Shown here: positions 35,519 through 44,922 of the stretch, in pieces | Layout: the number at the start of each line of letters is the position of its first letter | Position numbering within the stretch: position 1 is the first letter of the stretch | Assembly: GCA_052318935.1 (NCBI GenBank) | Contig: JBQRKO010000015.1 | Source of the DNA: Niallia sp052318935 | GTDB taxonomy: Bacteria > Bacillota > Bacilli > Bacillales > Cytobacillaceae | Strand: one strand, 5' to 3' | DNA length: 64,000 bases | Made by a program: the position numbers and the translations under genes | The notes under the pieces: generated by a model | Databases searched by the model: none | Seen by the model: only the letters and a program-made list of their open reading frames with translations | Told to the model about the DNA's origin: nothing

Positions 35519-35564
35519 AACCCGAGTTACGTACACAATAAAGTGTACAAAATTCGGGTTTTTT
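35519..35564 (+). terminator. Terminator of ackA
   Basis: The ACCCGA and TCGGGT arms enclose an inner GTACAC/GTGTAC hairpin; TTTTTT follows. Confidence 0.8.
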
Positions 35565-35642
35565 CGTTTTTGTAACTGTTTTAGGCAACATTGTGATATC
35601 CTACAATATATAACTGGAAGAAATATGTATGGAGGAGATAAA

Positions 35643-36479
35643 ATGCCTTTAACGAAAAGTGAAAAATATTACTTGCATACAATAGAGAAATGGGAACAGC
35701 AATTATATGACTATGAACCAACTTATGGAGAAATGGTATATAAGAGATTTATGGATAGGGGAATATCATTGCTTCCAGATACAACAAAAGAATCCTTATT
35801 TATAATATTGGACAGTTCTCTGTTTTATGTTCACTCTATCCTATTTAATTCCACCTTTCAAAAAAATGTCTCCGAAAAAATAATGCAAACTGCAAGATTA
35901 TTTAATGAAGAGATTTTTAGCCTCGAAGATATGAATAAGCTGACGCTTGATCAATTAAACTTTATTGTAAAAGAGCAAATCGCACGCTATCGAATGTTGG
36001 CATTTGGGCAAGGGTGTACAACAGGAATCGGAAAATCTTCTTTACTATTAACAGATATATTAGCGATTTTAGTGATAAATCTTCGTGCTATTCAAGTCAT
36101 TGCCTCAATATATGGACGTCCGGCAATTAGTCCATATGAAATTATGGCGGTATTAAAAGTATTTCATGCAGCCTGTCTTCCTAAAGAACTGCAAGGAGAG
36201 GCGTGGATTGAATTAATGGAAGATTTATATAAGCAAGATTATTTTTACAAAGGAAAAGAAGAAATAGTCGATGAGAGCACCTTTCTTTTATTAGTGAAGC
36301 AAAGTGTGAAACTTTTATGTATTTATTTCTTCAGCAAAAAATCCTCTACCATTGGCATGATAGTTGGCAGTGGAGCAAACTATCAGTTTACAAGAAAAAT
36401 AACGGAGTTCACCCATAAATATTATCAAAAAAGTTATCTTCTTTTAAAAGACATGGAAGAATCCCCTCCCAACCATTAA
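35643..36479 (+). CDS. EcsC-family protein
   Basis: A 278-residue protein of the EcsC family. The start ATG 35643 (MPLTKSEKYYLHTIEKWEQQL) follows TATGGAGGAG. The central GCTTGIGKSSLLLTDILAILVINLRAIQVIASIYG is the family's hydrophobic signature, and SSTIGMIVGSGANYQFTRKI follows near the C-terminus. EcsC proteins are membrane-associated and of uncertain function; some sit beside the EcsAB transporter, which is absent here. It precedes helD by 36 bp, so the two are probably one transcript. Confidence 0.85.
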   Translation: MPLTKSEKYYLHTIEKWEQQLYDYEPTYGEMVYKRFMDRGISLLPDTTKESLFIILDSSLFYVHSILFNSTFQKNVSEKIMQTARLFNEEIFSLEDMNKLTLDQLNFIVKEQIARYRMLAFGQGCTTGIGKSSLLLTDILAILVINLRAIQVIASIYGRPAISPYEIMAVLKVFHAACLPKELQGEAWIELMEDLYKQDYFYKGKEEIVDESTFLLLVKQSVKLLCIYFFSKKSSTIGMIVGSGANYQFTRKITEFTHKYYQKSYLLLKDMEESPPNH

Positions 36480-36515
36480 ATTTATCTGCCTCATTTCCTA
36501 GAAAGGAGAATAGGA

Positions 36516-38810
36516 ATGGATCATCATATTGATGTGGAATTTCAAGCTGAAAAGGAATACCTTGAATACACGAAACAATATATGGAGCAAGTCATCGAAG
36601 AAGCATTGCACAGCAAGGGAAACTTGGAAGTAGATATAAAACAGGCAAGTGCTGATCTTGACTATTTAGACAGCAGCTTGAGCTATATACAACTATTAAC
36701 AAACAGCAGATTTCTGCATATCGCGACTACAGAACTACATACATTAAAAAGATTGATGAATGCACCGTATTTCGCTCGAATTGATTATCAAATGAAAGGG
36801 AAGAAGCACAAAGGCATCTATTATATTGGAAAAACGTCCTTATATGAAAAAGATACACAAAAACCAATCATAGTAGATTGGCGGTCTCCAATTGCAAATG
36901 TTTATTATGACGGACGCTTAGGAGACGTTTCTTATTTAGCGAATGAAGAAGAAATACACGGGTATCTTTCATTAAAAAGGCAATTTAAAATGAAGGATGG
37001 AAGCCTTATTCATTATCAGGATATTGATTTAACAACAACAGATGAACTGCTGCAGCAGTCATTAGCTGGAAAAGCGGATCAGCGCCTGACTGAAATTATA
37101 TCAACCATTCAGGAAGAACAAAATAAAGTGATTCGTGCTGATCTTAACCGGCCGATTATTGTGCAAGGTGCAGCAGGCAGTGGCAAGACCACCATTGCTT
37201 TGCATCGAATTTCCTACTTTATTTATCATTATGCAAAATATTTTCAACCAGAGCAGCTCATGATCATTGCACCAAACAATATGTTTATTGGATATATTTC
37301 AGAAGCACTACCTGATTTAGGGGTAGAGAAGATCAGGCAAACAACCTATATCGATTATGTTCAATTATGCATAGGCAAAAAAATAAAAATGATGAAACCA
37401 AATGACAAGCTAATAGGCTTGCTTCAACATCAATATGAAAATGAAGAGATGATCAAATGGTTGGCTGACTTTAAAGGGTCGCTCATTTATAAAAAAGTAC
37501 TGGATCGCTATCTAGAGGAAATAATGGATAAAATGAGTCCAAAAGAGGATTTTAGAATAGAAAAGTTTCCATTATACGGCGCAAAGAAGCTGCAAAGATT
37601 ATTTAAAAAAGAGTATGATTATCTGCCATTTTTAAAAAGAAAACAAAAAATCAAAGGCGTATTGCAGGCTGATTTAAAACGAAAAAAAACAATCATATTA
37701 AATAAGTTGACCGAAAAGTATGAAAATGCCCTGGATTATGCCCTTGCTATTAAAGATCCAATAAAAAGAAAAGAACGTGTTGTTTATTTTTTAGATAAAA
37801 AAGAGGAAAGAATAAACCAAATAAAAAAGGAAGCGAAAACAGCAGTCAAGAAGTACATGGATAAAATGCCGACTAATACGCTTTACGGATATTATCAAAC
37901 CCTTTTTTCCAGTGAACAAATATGGAAAGATTATGCTTCCGATTATTTAACAGATGAGCAAATTACTTTTATTGTAGCTTTTCAACAAAAGCTATTAAAA
38001 CAAAAGCAGGTCGAAGTAGAGGATTTAGGCGCCCTTTTTTATATGCAGCACAGAATTTTTGGCATTGAGAAAGAGTTAAAGGCGAAAAATATCGTCATTG
38101 ATGAAGCGCAAGACTATAGTGCACTTCAGCTTTATGCTTTAAAAGCAGGCTTGGAAACAGATATGTTCACATTAGTCGGTGATTTGGCACAAGGCATCCA
38201 TTCATTCAGAGGTTTAAAAAACTGGCACACATTAAGAAAGGATGTATTTCCAAGAGCAAATTATTTAACGCTGGAGAAAAGCTATCGAACTACAATTGAC
38301 ATCATGAAAGCAGCCAATGATATTTTAAATCTGGTGGATAAGAATATGCCAAAAGTAAAACCAGTGGTTCGCCGGGGAGAAAAACCTGTTTTTCATTCGT
38401 ATAATAAGAAGTTAGAGCTGATTGAAAGCTTGTCTGCAACAATAAATAATATTCACCAGCAAGGCTATTATTCCATTGCAGTAATCGGAAAAACAGATCA
38501 AGAATGCAGACTTATTCATTCGTTATTTAAAAAGCATACAGATTTTCCAATCCAGCTTCTTAGGGAAAGTGAAGAATTGGAAAAAAAACACATCATTATC
38601 GTTCCATCTTATTTATCAAAAGGATTAGAGTTTGATGCAGTATTGATTGTTTCTTTGCAAGAAGTTTTTCAGATGGAGGAAATAGACATAAAACTGCTTT
38701 ATGTTGCGATGACCAGACCGATGCATATGCTGCATATGTTTGCTAAACATGAAAATGACCTATTACTTCATAGGATAGAGGCAAACAATATAAAGATAGA
38801 GTCTAAATAG
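36516..38810 (+). CDS. helD: HelD-type SF1 helicase-like RNA polymerase recycling factor
   Basis: A 764-residue UvrD/Rep-like ATPase. The N-terminal coiled-coil arm (to about residue 80) and the insertion between Walker A (GAAGSGKTT, residues 218-226) and Walker B (VIDEAQDYSAL) are features of HelD, which binds RNA polymerase and strips it from DNA. The C-terminal motifs include LEKSYRTT and YVAMTRPMHMLHMF. B. subtilis HelD (774 residues) is encoded elsewhere (yvgS). Here the gene is inserted between ackA and moaB. Whether another helD copy exists in the genome is unknown. Confidence 0.85.
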   Translation: MDHHIDVEFQAEKEYLEYTKQYMEQVIEEALHSKGNLEVDIKQASADLDYLDSSLSYIQLLTNSRFLHIATTELHTLKRLMNAPYFARIDYQMKGKKHKGIYYIGKTSLYEKDTQKPIIVDWRSPIANVYYDGRLGDVSYLANEEEIHGYLSLKRQFKMKDGSLIHYQDIDLTTTDELLQQSLAGKADQRLTEIISTIQEEQNKVIRADLNRPIIVQGAAGSGKTTIALHRISYFIYHYAKYFQPEQLMIIAPNNMFIGYISEALPDLGVEKIRQTTYIDYVQLCIGKKIKMMKPNDKLIGLLQHQYENEEMIKWLADFKGSLIYKKVLDRYLEEIMDKMSPKEDFRIEKFPLYGAKKLQRLFKKEYDYLPFLKRKQKIKGVLQADLKRKKTIILNKLTEKYENALDYALAIKDPIKRKERVVYFLDKKEERINQIKKEAKTAVKKYMDKMPTNTLYGYYQTLFSSEQIWKDYASDYLTDEQITFIVAFQQKLLKQKQVEVEDLGALFYMQHRIFGIEKELKAKNIVIDEAQDYSALQLYALKAGLETDMFTLVGDLAQGIHSFRGLKNWHTLRKDVFPRANYLTLEKSYRTTIDIMKAANDILNLVDKNMPKVKPVVRRGEKPVFHSYNKKLELIESLSATINNIHQQGYYSIAVIGKTDQECRLIHSLFKKHTDFPIQLLRESEELEKKHIIIVPSYLSKGLEFDAVLIVSLQEVFQMEEIDIKLLYVAMTRPMHMLHMFAKHENDLLLHRIEANNIKIESK

Positions 38811-38828
38811 AAGATAAAGAGGTGTCAA

Positions 38829-39338
38829 ATGAGTCAAAATAAACATATTAAACAAGAATATGAAGTAATAAATTGCAAAGTTATTACCGTCAGTGATACA
38901 AGAACAGTTGATACAGATACAAGCGGAAAATTAATGAGGGAACTTTTACAGGAAAAAAATCACTTTGTTTCGGAACATATTATTATAAAAGATGATATGA
39001 ATGAAATAAGAAAAGAAGTTATACTCGGTGTACAATCACAAGAAATCGATGCAGTATTGTTAAATGGAGGAACGGGAATTTCACCTAGGGATGTAACGAT
39101 TGAAGCACTAAAACCACTATTTATAAAAGAGCTAAATGGTTTTGGCGAGCTGTTCAGGATGCTGAGCTACACGGAAGATATTGGGTCTGCTGCCATTCTT
39201 TCGAGAGCAATAGCGGGAACTATTCATAATAAAGTTGTTTTTGCTACCCCTGGATCAACAGGTGCGGTGCGTTTAGCAATGAAAAAACTGATTCTTCCTG
39301 AATTAAGTCATATAGTAAGTGAACTTCAAAAAATATGA
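38829..39338 (+). CDS. moaB: Molybdenum cofactor biosynthesis protein MoaB
   Basis: A 169-residue MoaB/Mog-fold protein that binds molybdopterin and catalyses or assists its adenylylation. The TVSDTRTVDTDTSGKLM, LNGGTGISPRDVT and ATPGSTGAVRLAM motifs are conserved. It lies just before argGH as in B. subtilis. ATG 38829 follows AAAGAGGTG, 18 bp after helD, so it may be read from the upstream genes. Confidence 0.93.
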   Translation: MSQNKHIKQEYEVINCKVITVSDTRTVDTDTSGKLMRELLQEKNHFVSEHIIIKDDMNEIRKEVILGVQSQEIDAVLLNGGTGISPRDVTIEALKPLFIKELNGFGELFRMLSYTEDIGSAAILSRAIAGTIHNKVVFATPGSTGAVRLAMKKLILPELSHIVSELQKI

Positions 39339-39352
39339 ATAACTTTATGCAT

Positions 39353-39383
39353 AAAAAAAAGAAAGCAAGCTGCTTTCTTTTTT
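39353..39383 (+). terminator. Terminator of moaB
   Basis: AAAAAAGAAAGCA / TGCTTTCTTTTTT. Confidence 0.85.
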
Positions 39384-39628
39384 CTATTTCCTCTAGTTGT
39401 GAATAAATGATCTTTTCTAAATATATAGGACTTGAAGTGTAAATTTTCAAACAAATCCAGGGAGGATATAACCCTTATTTTCTTTAATTTTCAGCTTTCT
39501 CATCTGATTTTCTCCAAAATATAACTAGTACTCTAGCATAAAGAATAAAACAAATAAATTTTTTTATATTTTTATATAATTACTATTGAATTTCCGTATA
39601 AAAGTTGTTAAAGTGAGTAGTATAGTTT

Positions 39629-39666
39629 TTGAATAAAAATATAAATTAATGAATATTTATTCGTAT
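39629..39666 (+). promoter_or_regulatory. Tandem ARG boxes for ArgR/AhrC upstream of argG
   Basis: The box TGAATATTTATTCG (39650-39663) fits the palindromic ARG consensus TGAATWWWWATTCA with one mismatch. A weaker half-like box TGAATAAAAATATA is at 39630-39643. They end four bases before the argG ribosome site, so bound ArgR would block transcription. The rest of the 348-bp gap is very AT-rich with no gene. Confidence 0.75.
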
Positions 39667-39686
39667 ATATAGGAGGAACACAAATA

Positions 39687-40895
39687 ATGGCAAATCCAAA
39701 AATAGTTTTAGCGTATTCAGGTGGATTAGATACATCAGTGGCAATTAAATGGCTTCAGGATCAAGGGTATGATGTAGTAGCATGCTGCCTTGACGTAGGC
39801 GAAGGAAAAGACTTGGACTTTGTTCAGAAAAAAGCATTATCTGTTGGAGCAGTATCATCACACGTTATTGATGCAAAAGAAGAGTTTGCACAAGACTTTG
39901 CGTTAGTATCTTTACAAGCACATACTTTATATGAAGGAAAATATCCATTAGTATCTGCATTGTCAAGACCACTAATTGCAAAAAAACTAGTGGAAGTTGC
40001 GGAACAAGAAAATGCAGTAGCAGTTGCACATGGATGTACAGGAAAAGGAAACGACCAAGTACGTTTTGAAGTATCCATCCAAGCATTAAATCCAAACTTG
40101 CAAGTATTAGCTCCAGTACGTGAGTGGGGCTGGTCACGTGAAGAAGAAATTGAATATGCAAAACAAAAAGAAATTCCAATTCCAATCAACTTAGATAGCC
40201 CATTCTCTATCGACCAAAATTTATGGGGCCGTGCGAATGAGTGTGGAATATTAGAAGATCCTTGGGCTGCTCCTCCGGAAGAAGCATATGAATTAACAGC
40301 TAGCCTAGAGAATACACCAGATACTGCTGATGTAATCGAAATTGATTTTAAAGAAGGGGTACCTGTAAGCATTGACGGCATTCCATACAAATTATCTGAT
40401 TTAATTTTGGAATTAAACAAAATTGCAGGAAAACACGGTATTGGAAGAATTGACCATGTAGAGAATCGTCTTGTAGGAATTAAATCTCGTGAAGTATACG
40501 AGTGTCCTGCTGCTATGACATTAATTAAAGCACATAAAGAATTAGAAGATATTACATTGGTGAAAGAAGTAGCACACTTCAAACCGGTTATTGAGAAAAA
40601 GCTAACAGAGATAATCTATGATGGCCTTTGGTTCTCCCCAATTACAAAAGCATTGCAGGCTTTCTTAAAAGAAACACAAAAGAACGTAACAGGAACAGTT
40701 CGCGTGAAATTATTTAAAGGTCATGCTATTATTGAAGGAAGAAAATCTCCATATTCTCTATATGATGAGAAATTGGCAACTTACAGCTCAGAGGATGAGT
40801 TTGATCATTCAGCGGCTGTTGGATTTGTTCAATTATGGGGTCTTCCAACAAAAGTTCAAAGTATTGTGGAAAACAACAAGAAGGTGACAGTGTGA
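39687..40895 (+). CDS. argG: Argininosuccinate synthase
   Basis: A 402-residue enzyme joining citrulline and aspartate with ATP. The N-terminal PP-loop is VLAYSGGLDTSVAIKWL. GCTGKGNDQVRFE, EYAKQKEIPIPI, the SIDQNLWGR segment and the C-terminal EGRKSPYSLYDEKLATYSSED are typical. ATG 39687 follows AGGAGGAA. Upstream ARG boxes suggest arginine repression. argH overlaps its end by 4 bp. Confidence 0.97.
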   Translation: MANPKIVLAYSGGLDTSVAIKWLQDQGYDVVACCLDVGEGKDLDFVQKKALSVGAVSSHVIDAKEEFAQDFALVSLQAHTLYEGKYPLVSALSRPLIAKKLVEVAEQENAVAVAHGCTGKGNDQVRFEVSIQALNPNLQVLAPVREWGWSREEEIEYAKQKEIPIPINLDSPFSIDQNLWGRANECGILEDPWAAPPEEAYELTASLENTPDTADVIEIDFKEGVPVSIDGIPYKLSDLILELNKIAGKHGIGRIDHVENRLVGIKSREVYECPAAMTLIKAHKELEDITLVKEVAHFKPVIEKKLTEIIYDGLWFSPITKALQAFLKETQKNVTGTVRVKLFKGHAIIEGRKSPYSLYDEKLATYSSEDEFDHSAAVGFVQLWGLPTKVQSIVENNKKVTV

Positions 40896-42274
40896 AAAAA
40901 TTGTGGGGCGGCAGATTTACAAAATCTGCAGAGGAATGGGTAGATGAATTCGGCGCATCCATTCCTTTCGATCAAGAATTAGTGCTGGAAGATATAGAAG
41001 GGAGCATTGCCCATGTGACAATGCTTTCTAAAACCGGCATTTTAACAGCAGAAGAAGCCGAAAAAATCAAAAGCGGTTTGCTTACATTAAAAGAAAAGGC
41101 AGAAAAAGAGGAATTGTCTTTTTCCGTTAAACTTGAAGATATTCATTTGAATTTAGAAAGCCAACTGACAGATTTAGTTGGTCCTGTCGGTGGAAAGCTT
41201 CATACGGGCAGAAGCCGCAACGATCAGGTTGCTACGGATATGCATTTATATTTGCGCAGACAAGTAAAAGTCATTCTTTCTTACATAGAAGAGCTTCAAA
41301 ATGCGCTGATTAAAAAGGCAGAAGAAAATGTGGAAACGATTATGCCTGGCTATACTCATTTACAAAGAGCACAGCCTATTTCGTTTGCCCATCATTTAAT
41401 GGCATATTTTTGGATGTTTGAAAGAGATAAGAGTCGATTGCAGGAGAACTTAAAAAGAATTAATGTTTCGCCACTTGGTGCTGGGGCATTAGCAGGGACA
41501 ACCTTCCCAATCGACCGCATGTATAGTGCTGAATTAATGGAGTTTGATTCTATTTATGAAAACAGTATGGATGCTGTAAGTGATAGGGACTTTATTTTAG
41601 AATTTTTATCAACAAGTTCGATTTTAATGATGCATTTATCTCGTTTTAGCGAAGAAATTATTTTATGGTCAAGCCAGGAATTTAAGTTTATTGATCTAGA
41701 TGACAGCTTCTCAACAGGAAGCAGCATTATGCCGCAGAAAAAGAATCCAGATATGGCTGAGCTGATTCGCGGTAAAACTGGTCGTGTCTATGGAAACTTA
41801 ATGGGTCTTCTAACGGTGTTGAAAGGTTTGCCGCTTGCGTATAATAAAGATATGCAAGAAGATAAAGAAGGTATGTTTGATACAGTTAAAACGGTTACTG
41901 GTTCATTAAAAATCTTTGCTGGCATGATTGAAACGATGAAAGTTAATACGGATGTAATGGAACAGTCTACTAAAAATGACTTCTCCAATGCAACGGAATT
42001 AGCAGATTATCTATCAGATAAAGGTATGCCATTCCGTGAAGCACATGAGGTTGTTGGAAAACTTGTTTTATATTGTGTAAATAAAAATTGTTATTTAAGC
42101 GACTTATCTTTAGCTGAATTTAATGATGCAAGTGAGTTGTTTGAGGATGATATTTATCATGTATTAAATCCAGTTACGGCTGTTCAACGTAGAAACAGTG
42201 CTGGTGGTACAGGCTTTGAACAAATTAAACTAGCAATTGCGAAAGCAAAGGCATGTGTAAACAACAGTAAATAA
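40892..42274 (+). CDS. argH: Argininosuccinate lyase
   Basis: A 460-residue fumarase/aspartase-superfamily enzyme that splits argininosuccinate into arginine and fumarate. The N-terminal KKLWGGRFTK, GGKLHTGRSRNDQVATDM, GYTHLQRAQPISFAHH and the catalytic-serine loop SSIMPQKKNPD are present. GTG 40892 overlaps the argG stop in the sequence GTGTGA (shared GTGA), with AAGGTGA as ribosome site, so translation is coupled. Confidence 0.97.
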   Translation: MKKLWGGRFTKSAEEWVDEFGASIPFDQELVLEDIEGSIAHVTMLSKTGILTAEEAEKIKSGLLTLKEKAEKEELSFSVKLEDIHLNLESQLTDLVGPVGGKLHTGRSRNDQVATDMHLYLRRQVKVILSYIEELQNALIKKAEENVETIMPGYTHLQRAQPISFAHHLMAYFWMFERDKSRLQENLKRINVSPLGAGALAGTTFPIDRMYSAELMEFDSIYENSMDAVSDRDFILEFLSTSSILMMHLSRFSEEIILWSSQEFKFIDLDDSFSTGSSIMPQKKNPDMAELIRGKTGRVYGNLMGLLTVLKGLPLAYNKDMQEDKEGMFDTVKTVTGSLKIFAGMIETMKVNTDVMEQSTKNDFSNATELADYLSDKGMPFREAHEVVGKLVLYCVNKNCYLSDLSLAEFNDASELFEDDIYHVLNPVTAVQRRNSAGGTGFEQIKLAIAKAKACVNNSK

Positions 42275-42362
42275 TAAAAAAGGGTAACCTAATAGGCTTG
42301 TTTTCACTTACTTTCCGTTTGGAAAAATAAAGGTGATGTTTAAGCAATTAGGTACCCTTTTT
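42275..42362 (+). terminator. Terminator of argGH
   Basis: The long stem AAAAAGGGTAACCTAAT / ATTAGGTACCCTTTTT encloses about 45 bp. Confidence 0.8.
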
Positions 42363-42388
42363 GTTTGTAAAGAAGTGGATATGTTAAA

Positions 42389-42835
42389 TTATTTCTTATC
42401 GCTGCGAACAATAAGTACATCACATGGTGCATTTCTTGTAATTCCTTCTGAAACGCTTCCAATAATGAATCGCTCAACAGCATTTAAACCAGTAGCACCG
42501 CATACAATTAAATCAGCATTCATTTTTTTAGCAATATTTTTTGAAATGATTACTTTAGGTGATCCGAACTCGATTATTTTTTTTACATTGGAAATGCCTG
42601 CTAGTTTAGCAAATTCCATATATTTATCAATTAATTCATTGGCATATTCATCTGCTTTTGTGGCAATTTCTTGATCGTACGCAGCAACAGCTGCAAATGA
42701 GCGAGTATCGATGACATGTACAATTACAATGGCTGCATTATTATCTTTTGCTAAAACAACCGCTTTATTAAACGCTTTTTCCGCTTCTAGTGAACCATCA
42801 ACAGCAACAAGTATATTTTCATAATGTAAGCTCAT
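42389..42835 (-). CDS. UspA-family universal stress protein
   Basis: A 148-residue UspA-domain protein: N-terminal ENILVAVDGSLEAEKAFNKAV, and the ATP-binding C-terminal motif CGATGLNAVERFIIGSVSEGITRNAPCDVLIVR (G-2x-G-9x-G-S/T pattern). It likely binds ATP and acts in stress or dormancy. It starts at ATG 42835 with AGGAGG upstream on the minus strand. It is convergent with argH and divergent from the small gene at 42947. Confidence 0.9.
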   Translation of the reverse strand: MSLHYENILVAVDGSLEAEKAFNKAVVLAKDNNAAIVIVHVIDTRSFAAVAAYDQEIATKADEYANELIDKYMEFAKLAGISNVKKIIEFGSPKVIISKNIAKKMNADLIVCGATGLNAVERFIIGSVSEGITRNAPCDVLIVRSDKK

Positions 42836-42946
42836 TTTAAGAAACCTCCTTTATGTATATATTATATAATATATAACTGAACATGCATAATCTTTCCTTG
42901 CTCATGAGAGAATAAAAAAGAATTTATATTAGGAGGATTACATGGA

Positions 42947-43096
42947 ATGAATCGTAAAGATGAAAATAAAACAGTTAGTGGCACATTCGAGGGAAATGGA
43001 ACAGATGAAGTAATCGCTCAAGTGAAGGAAGCGTATAATGATGGAGCGATTGACCAAGCAGTTCCAACGAAAACAGACAATAACAAAAAAGCATAA
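42947..43096 (+). CDS. Small acidic hypothetical protein (49 aa)
   Basis: An open frame of 49 residues beginning MNRKDENKTVSGTFEG and ending TDNNKKA, rich in Asp, Asn and Lys, without membrane segments. It has a strong AGGAGG ten bases upstream and its own perfect terminator, so it is likely translated. An earlier ATG at 42942 would give only Met-Glu before a stop that overlaps the real start (ATGGAATGA). I do not recognise the family; the EAYNDGAID segment recalls short Bacillus proteins of the DUF4025 type, but this is uncertain. Confidence 0.65.
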   Translation: MNRKDENKTVSGTFEGNGTDEVIAQVKEAYNDGAIDQAVPTKTDNNKKA

Positions 43097-43098
43097 GA

Positions 43099-43247
43099 GT
43101 GACTCAAAAGTAAACGGAGCCTCCAATGGTTAGATATATCAACATTGGAGGCTCCGTTTTTTTCAGAATGCTGCTTCATGTTAAAGCAAGCAGTTTCTTT
43201 TCCTTAGAGCGCTGACACTAAAAGTTTTGTATAACCTTTTTGAGTCA
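43099..43247. repeat. Nested palindromic element around a terminator
   Basis: The inverted repeat GTGACTCAAAAG (43099-43110) and CTTTTTGAGTCAC (43235-43247) encloses 125 bp that includes a perfect terminator hairpin. Confidence 0.5.
43114..43163 (+). terminator. Terminator of the 49-aa gene
   Basis: A perfect stem ACGGAGCCTCCAATG / CATTGGAGGCTCCGT is followed by TTTTTT. It could also serve the convergent peptidase gene. Confidence 0.9.
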
Positions 43248-43264
43248 CCTTCACGCATTAGATT

Positions 43265-44362
43265 TTATAGTATTTGCAGCTCTTTCGGGAATTTAGTTAA
43301 TATTTCTACGCCATCTTTTGTCACATATACATCGTCTTCAATTCTAACGCCTGCAATATTCGGCACATATATTCCAGGTTCAATCGTAAACACCATTCCT
43401 TCTTGAAGCACTAATGGATTTGTTTCTGTCAGGGAAGGAAATTCATGTACGCTAATACCCAGACCATGCCCTAAACGATGAGGAAAGTATTCTCCATATC
43501 CTCCATTGCGAATGGCTTGTCTCGCAGCCAGGTCAACCGTTTTGCAGGCTACACCAGGTTTTGATGCTTCAATTGCCGCAAGCTGTGCTTTAAGAACTGT
43601 ATCATAAATTTCTTTTTGTTGATCGCTGACCTCTCCATAAGCAACGGTTCTTGTAATATCAGAACAATAGCCGTCTACTACAACACCTAGATCAAACAGA
43701 ACAAAATCTCCTTTTTGAATGGGTGTGTCCCCTGGGTTGCCATGAGGAGATGCTCCGTTTTTCCCTGTAAGAACCATTGTAGAAAAAGACATTTTCGCAA
43801 TCCCTTTTTTCTTTAATTCATATTCAACAGCAGCCAGGACTTGCATTTCTGTTTTCCCTTCTGCAATTTCACTACACCCAACTTCTATCGCATAATCAGC
43901 CCATTTGCATGCTTCGCGTATGTAAGAAAGTTCTTTTTCTGTTTTCACCATGCGCAGCTGATTGACTTTTTCTTCTGCAGAAATAAATTGTTTTATAGAA
44001 GGAAAACCGCTGCGAAGAGATTCGTATCTGCTTACATTCATATGATCTTTTTCCACTGCAACTTTTTTTACAGTATGTGTTTTAGCAGTAATCTTCTGGT
44101 GGATAGCTTCCCATGGATTTTCTATATCACTATAGCCGATAATGTCATATTTCCATCCAGCATTTTTAGCATCATTTTTTTCCATAGCAGGACAAATTAA
44201 AATTGGCTGCTCTTGAGGAAATAAAATTAATGCTAGTAATCGTTCATGTGGATCACTATAAAACCCGCTAAAATAAAAAATATTATCGGTGGAAGTTAAA
44301 AAGGTAAAATCTATTTCTTCTTCCATCATCCAATTTCCTATTAGTTTAAATTGTTCTTCCAT
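43265..44362 (-). CDS. M24-family Xaa-Pro aminopeptidase-like protein
   Basis: A 365-residue protein with a creatinase-like N-terminal domain (to about 130) and a pita-bread M24 metallopeptidase domain. The five metal ligands are visible: Asp in VLFDLGVVVDGYCSDITR (two), His in RLGHGLGISVHE, Glu in FTIEPGIYV and Glu in VRIEDDVYV. It probably removes an N-terminal residue before proline in peptides. ATG 44362 follows TTGGAGGT. Similar to PepQ/YkvY-type proteins of Bacillus; exact specificity is unknown. Confidence 0.88.
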   Translation of the reverse strand: MEEQFKLIGNWMMEEEIDFTFLTSTDNIFYFSGFYSDPHERLLALILFPQEQPILICPAMEKNDAKNAGWKYDIIGYSDIENPWEAIHQKITAKTHTVKKVAVEKDHMNVSRYESLRSGFPSIKQFISAEEKVNQLRMVKTEKELSYIREACKWADYAIEVGCSEIAEGKTEMQVLAAVEYELKKKGIAKMSFSTMVLTGKNGASPHGNPGDTPIQKGDFVLFDLGVVVDGYCSDITRTVAYGEVSDQQKEIYDTVLKAQLAAIEASKPGVACKTVDLAARQAIRNGGYGEYFPHRLGHGLGISVHEFPSLTETNPLVLQEGMVFTIEPGIYVPNIAGVRIEDDVYVTKDGVEILTKFPKELQIL

Positions 44363-44400
44363 ATAAAATTACCTCCAAAAATAGTTTGTTTTATCTTATT

Positions 44401-44478
44401 GCCTCTGTTAATCGATAATGTTGTTTTTAAGAAGAGAATCTGCGAGACTCCTGCGGAAAAACGAGCTGGAAAGCCCCT
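44401..44478. repeat. Family A repeat, truncated (A6)
   Basis: It starts GCCTCTGTTAATCGATAATG and runs into the core (GAATCTGCGAGACTCCTGCG) but lacks the right end. Confidence 0.6.
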
Positions 44479-44574
44479 TTTGACAGAGTTTATTTTCAGG
44501 GTAGACACCCATGCAACAAAATTTGCACCATGGCACATGGAAAGAAGCAGTCTCCACATTTATAGCGCAGAGCA

Positions 44575-44691
44575 GCGTGAATACACGAAGACTCCTGCGG
44601 GAAAGCGAGACAGACGAGACCCTGCAGGAGCGTAGCGACGAAGCGGCTCGGCGCTCGCTAAGCAAGAAGCGTAGTGTATTCACGCTGCGGA
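44575..44691. repeat. Family B-like core palindrome in a different shell (B5)
   Basis: GCAGCGTGAATACACG and its complement GTGTATTCACGCTGC bound a GC-rich core like that of family B (GACTCCTGCGGGAAAGCGAG). The usual GGCTGTTTTC ends are missing. A direct repeat of TTTTCAGGGTAG lies on each side (about 44491 and 44698). The rest of the 560-bp gap between the M24 gene and the next small gene holds only A6 and AT-rich DNA. Confidence 0.65.
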
Positions 44692-44922
44692 ACTTCTTTT
44701 CAGGGTAGGCTATTTTAAAAGACACTTATTTAGTTCGAACAATAATTCTCAGTAAGAACGATAGGAAAAATTTTTCTAATCTATTGATTTATATGTTTTA
44801 TCTATTTAGATTATCAACATATAACAGACTTGTAAACATTTGAGAGGCGAAATACTTTTCGCTTAGACATTTTTATTCGTTGTCCGCATAAAATGGGAAT
44901 AATAGAGGAAGGAGGAAATAGT

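Noticed and set aside
39824..40582. A 252-codon open frame on the minus strand inside argG
   Set aside because: It is an antisense shadow of the well-conserved argG, with no ribosome site and a composition rich in Ser, Cys and Phe.
44408..44725. Overlapping small frames with RRSLRVF-like peptides in the repeat-rich gaps (also near 16000, 16900, 28900)
   Set aside because: They are translations of the family A and B repeat cores, which explains their similar peptides in several places; they are not genes.
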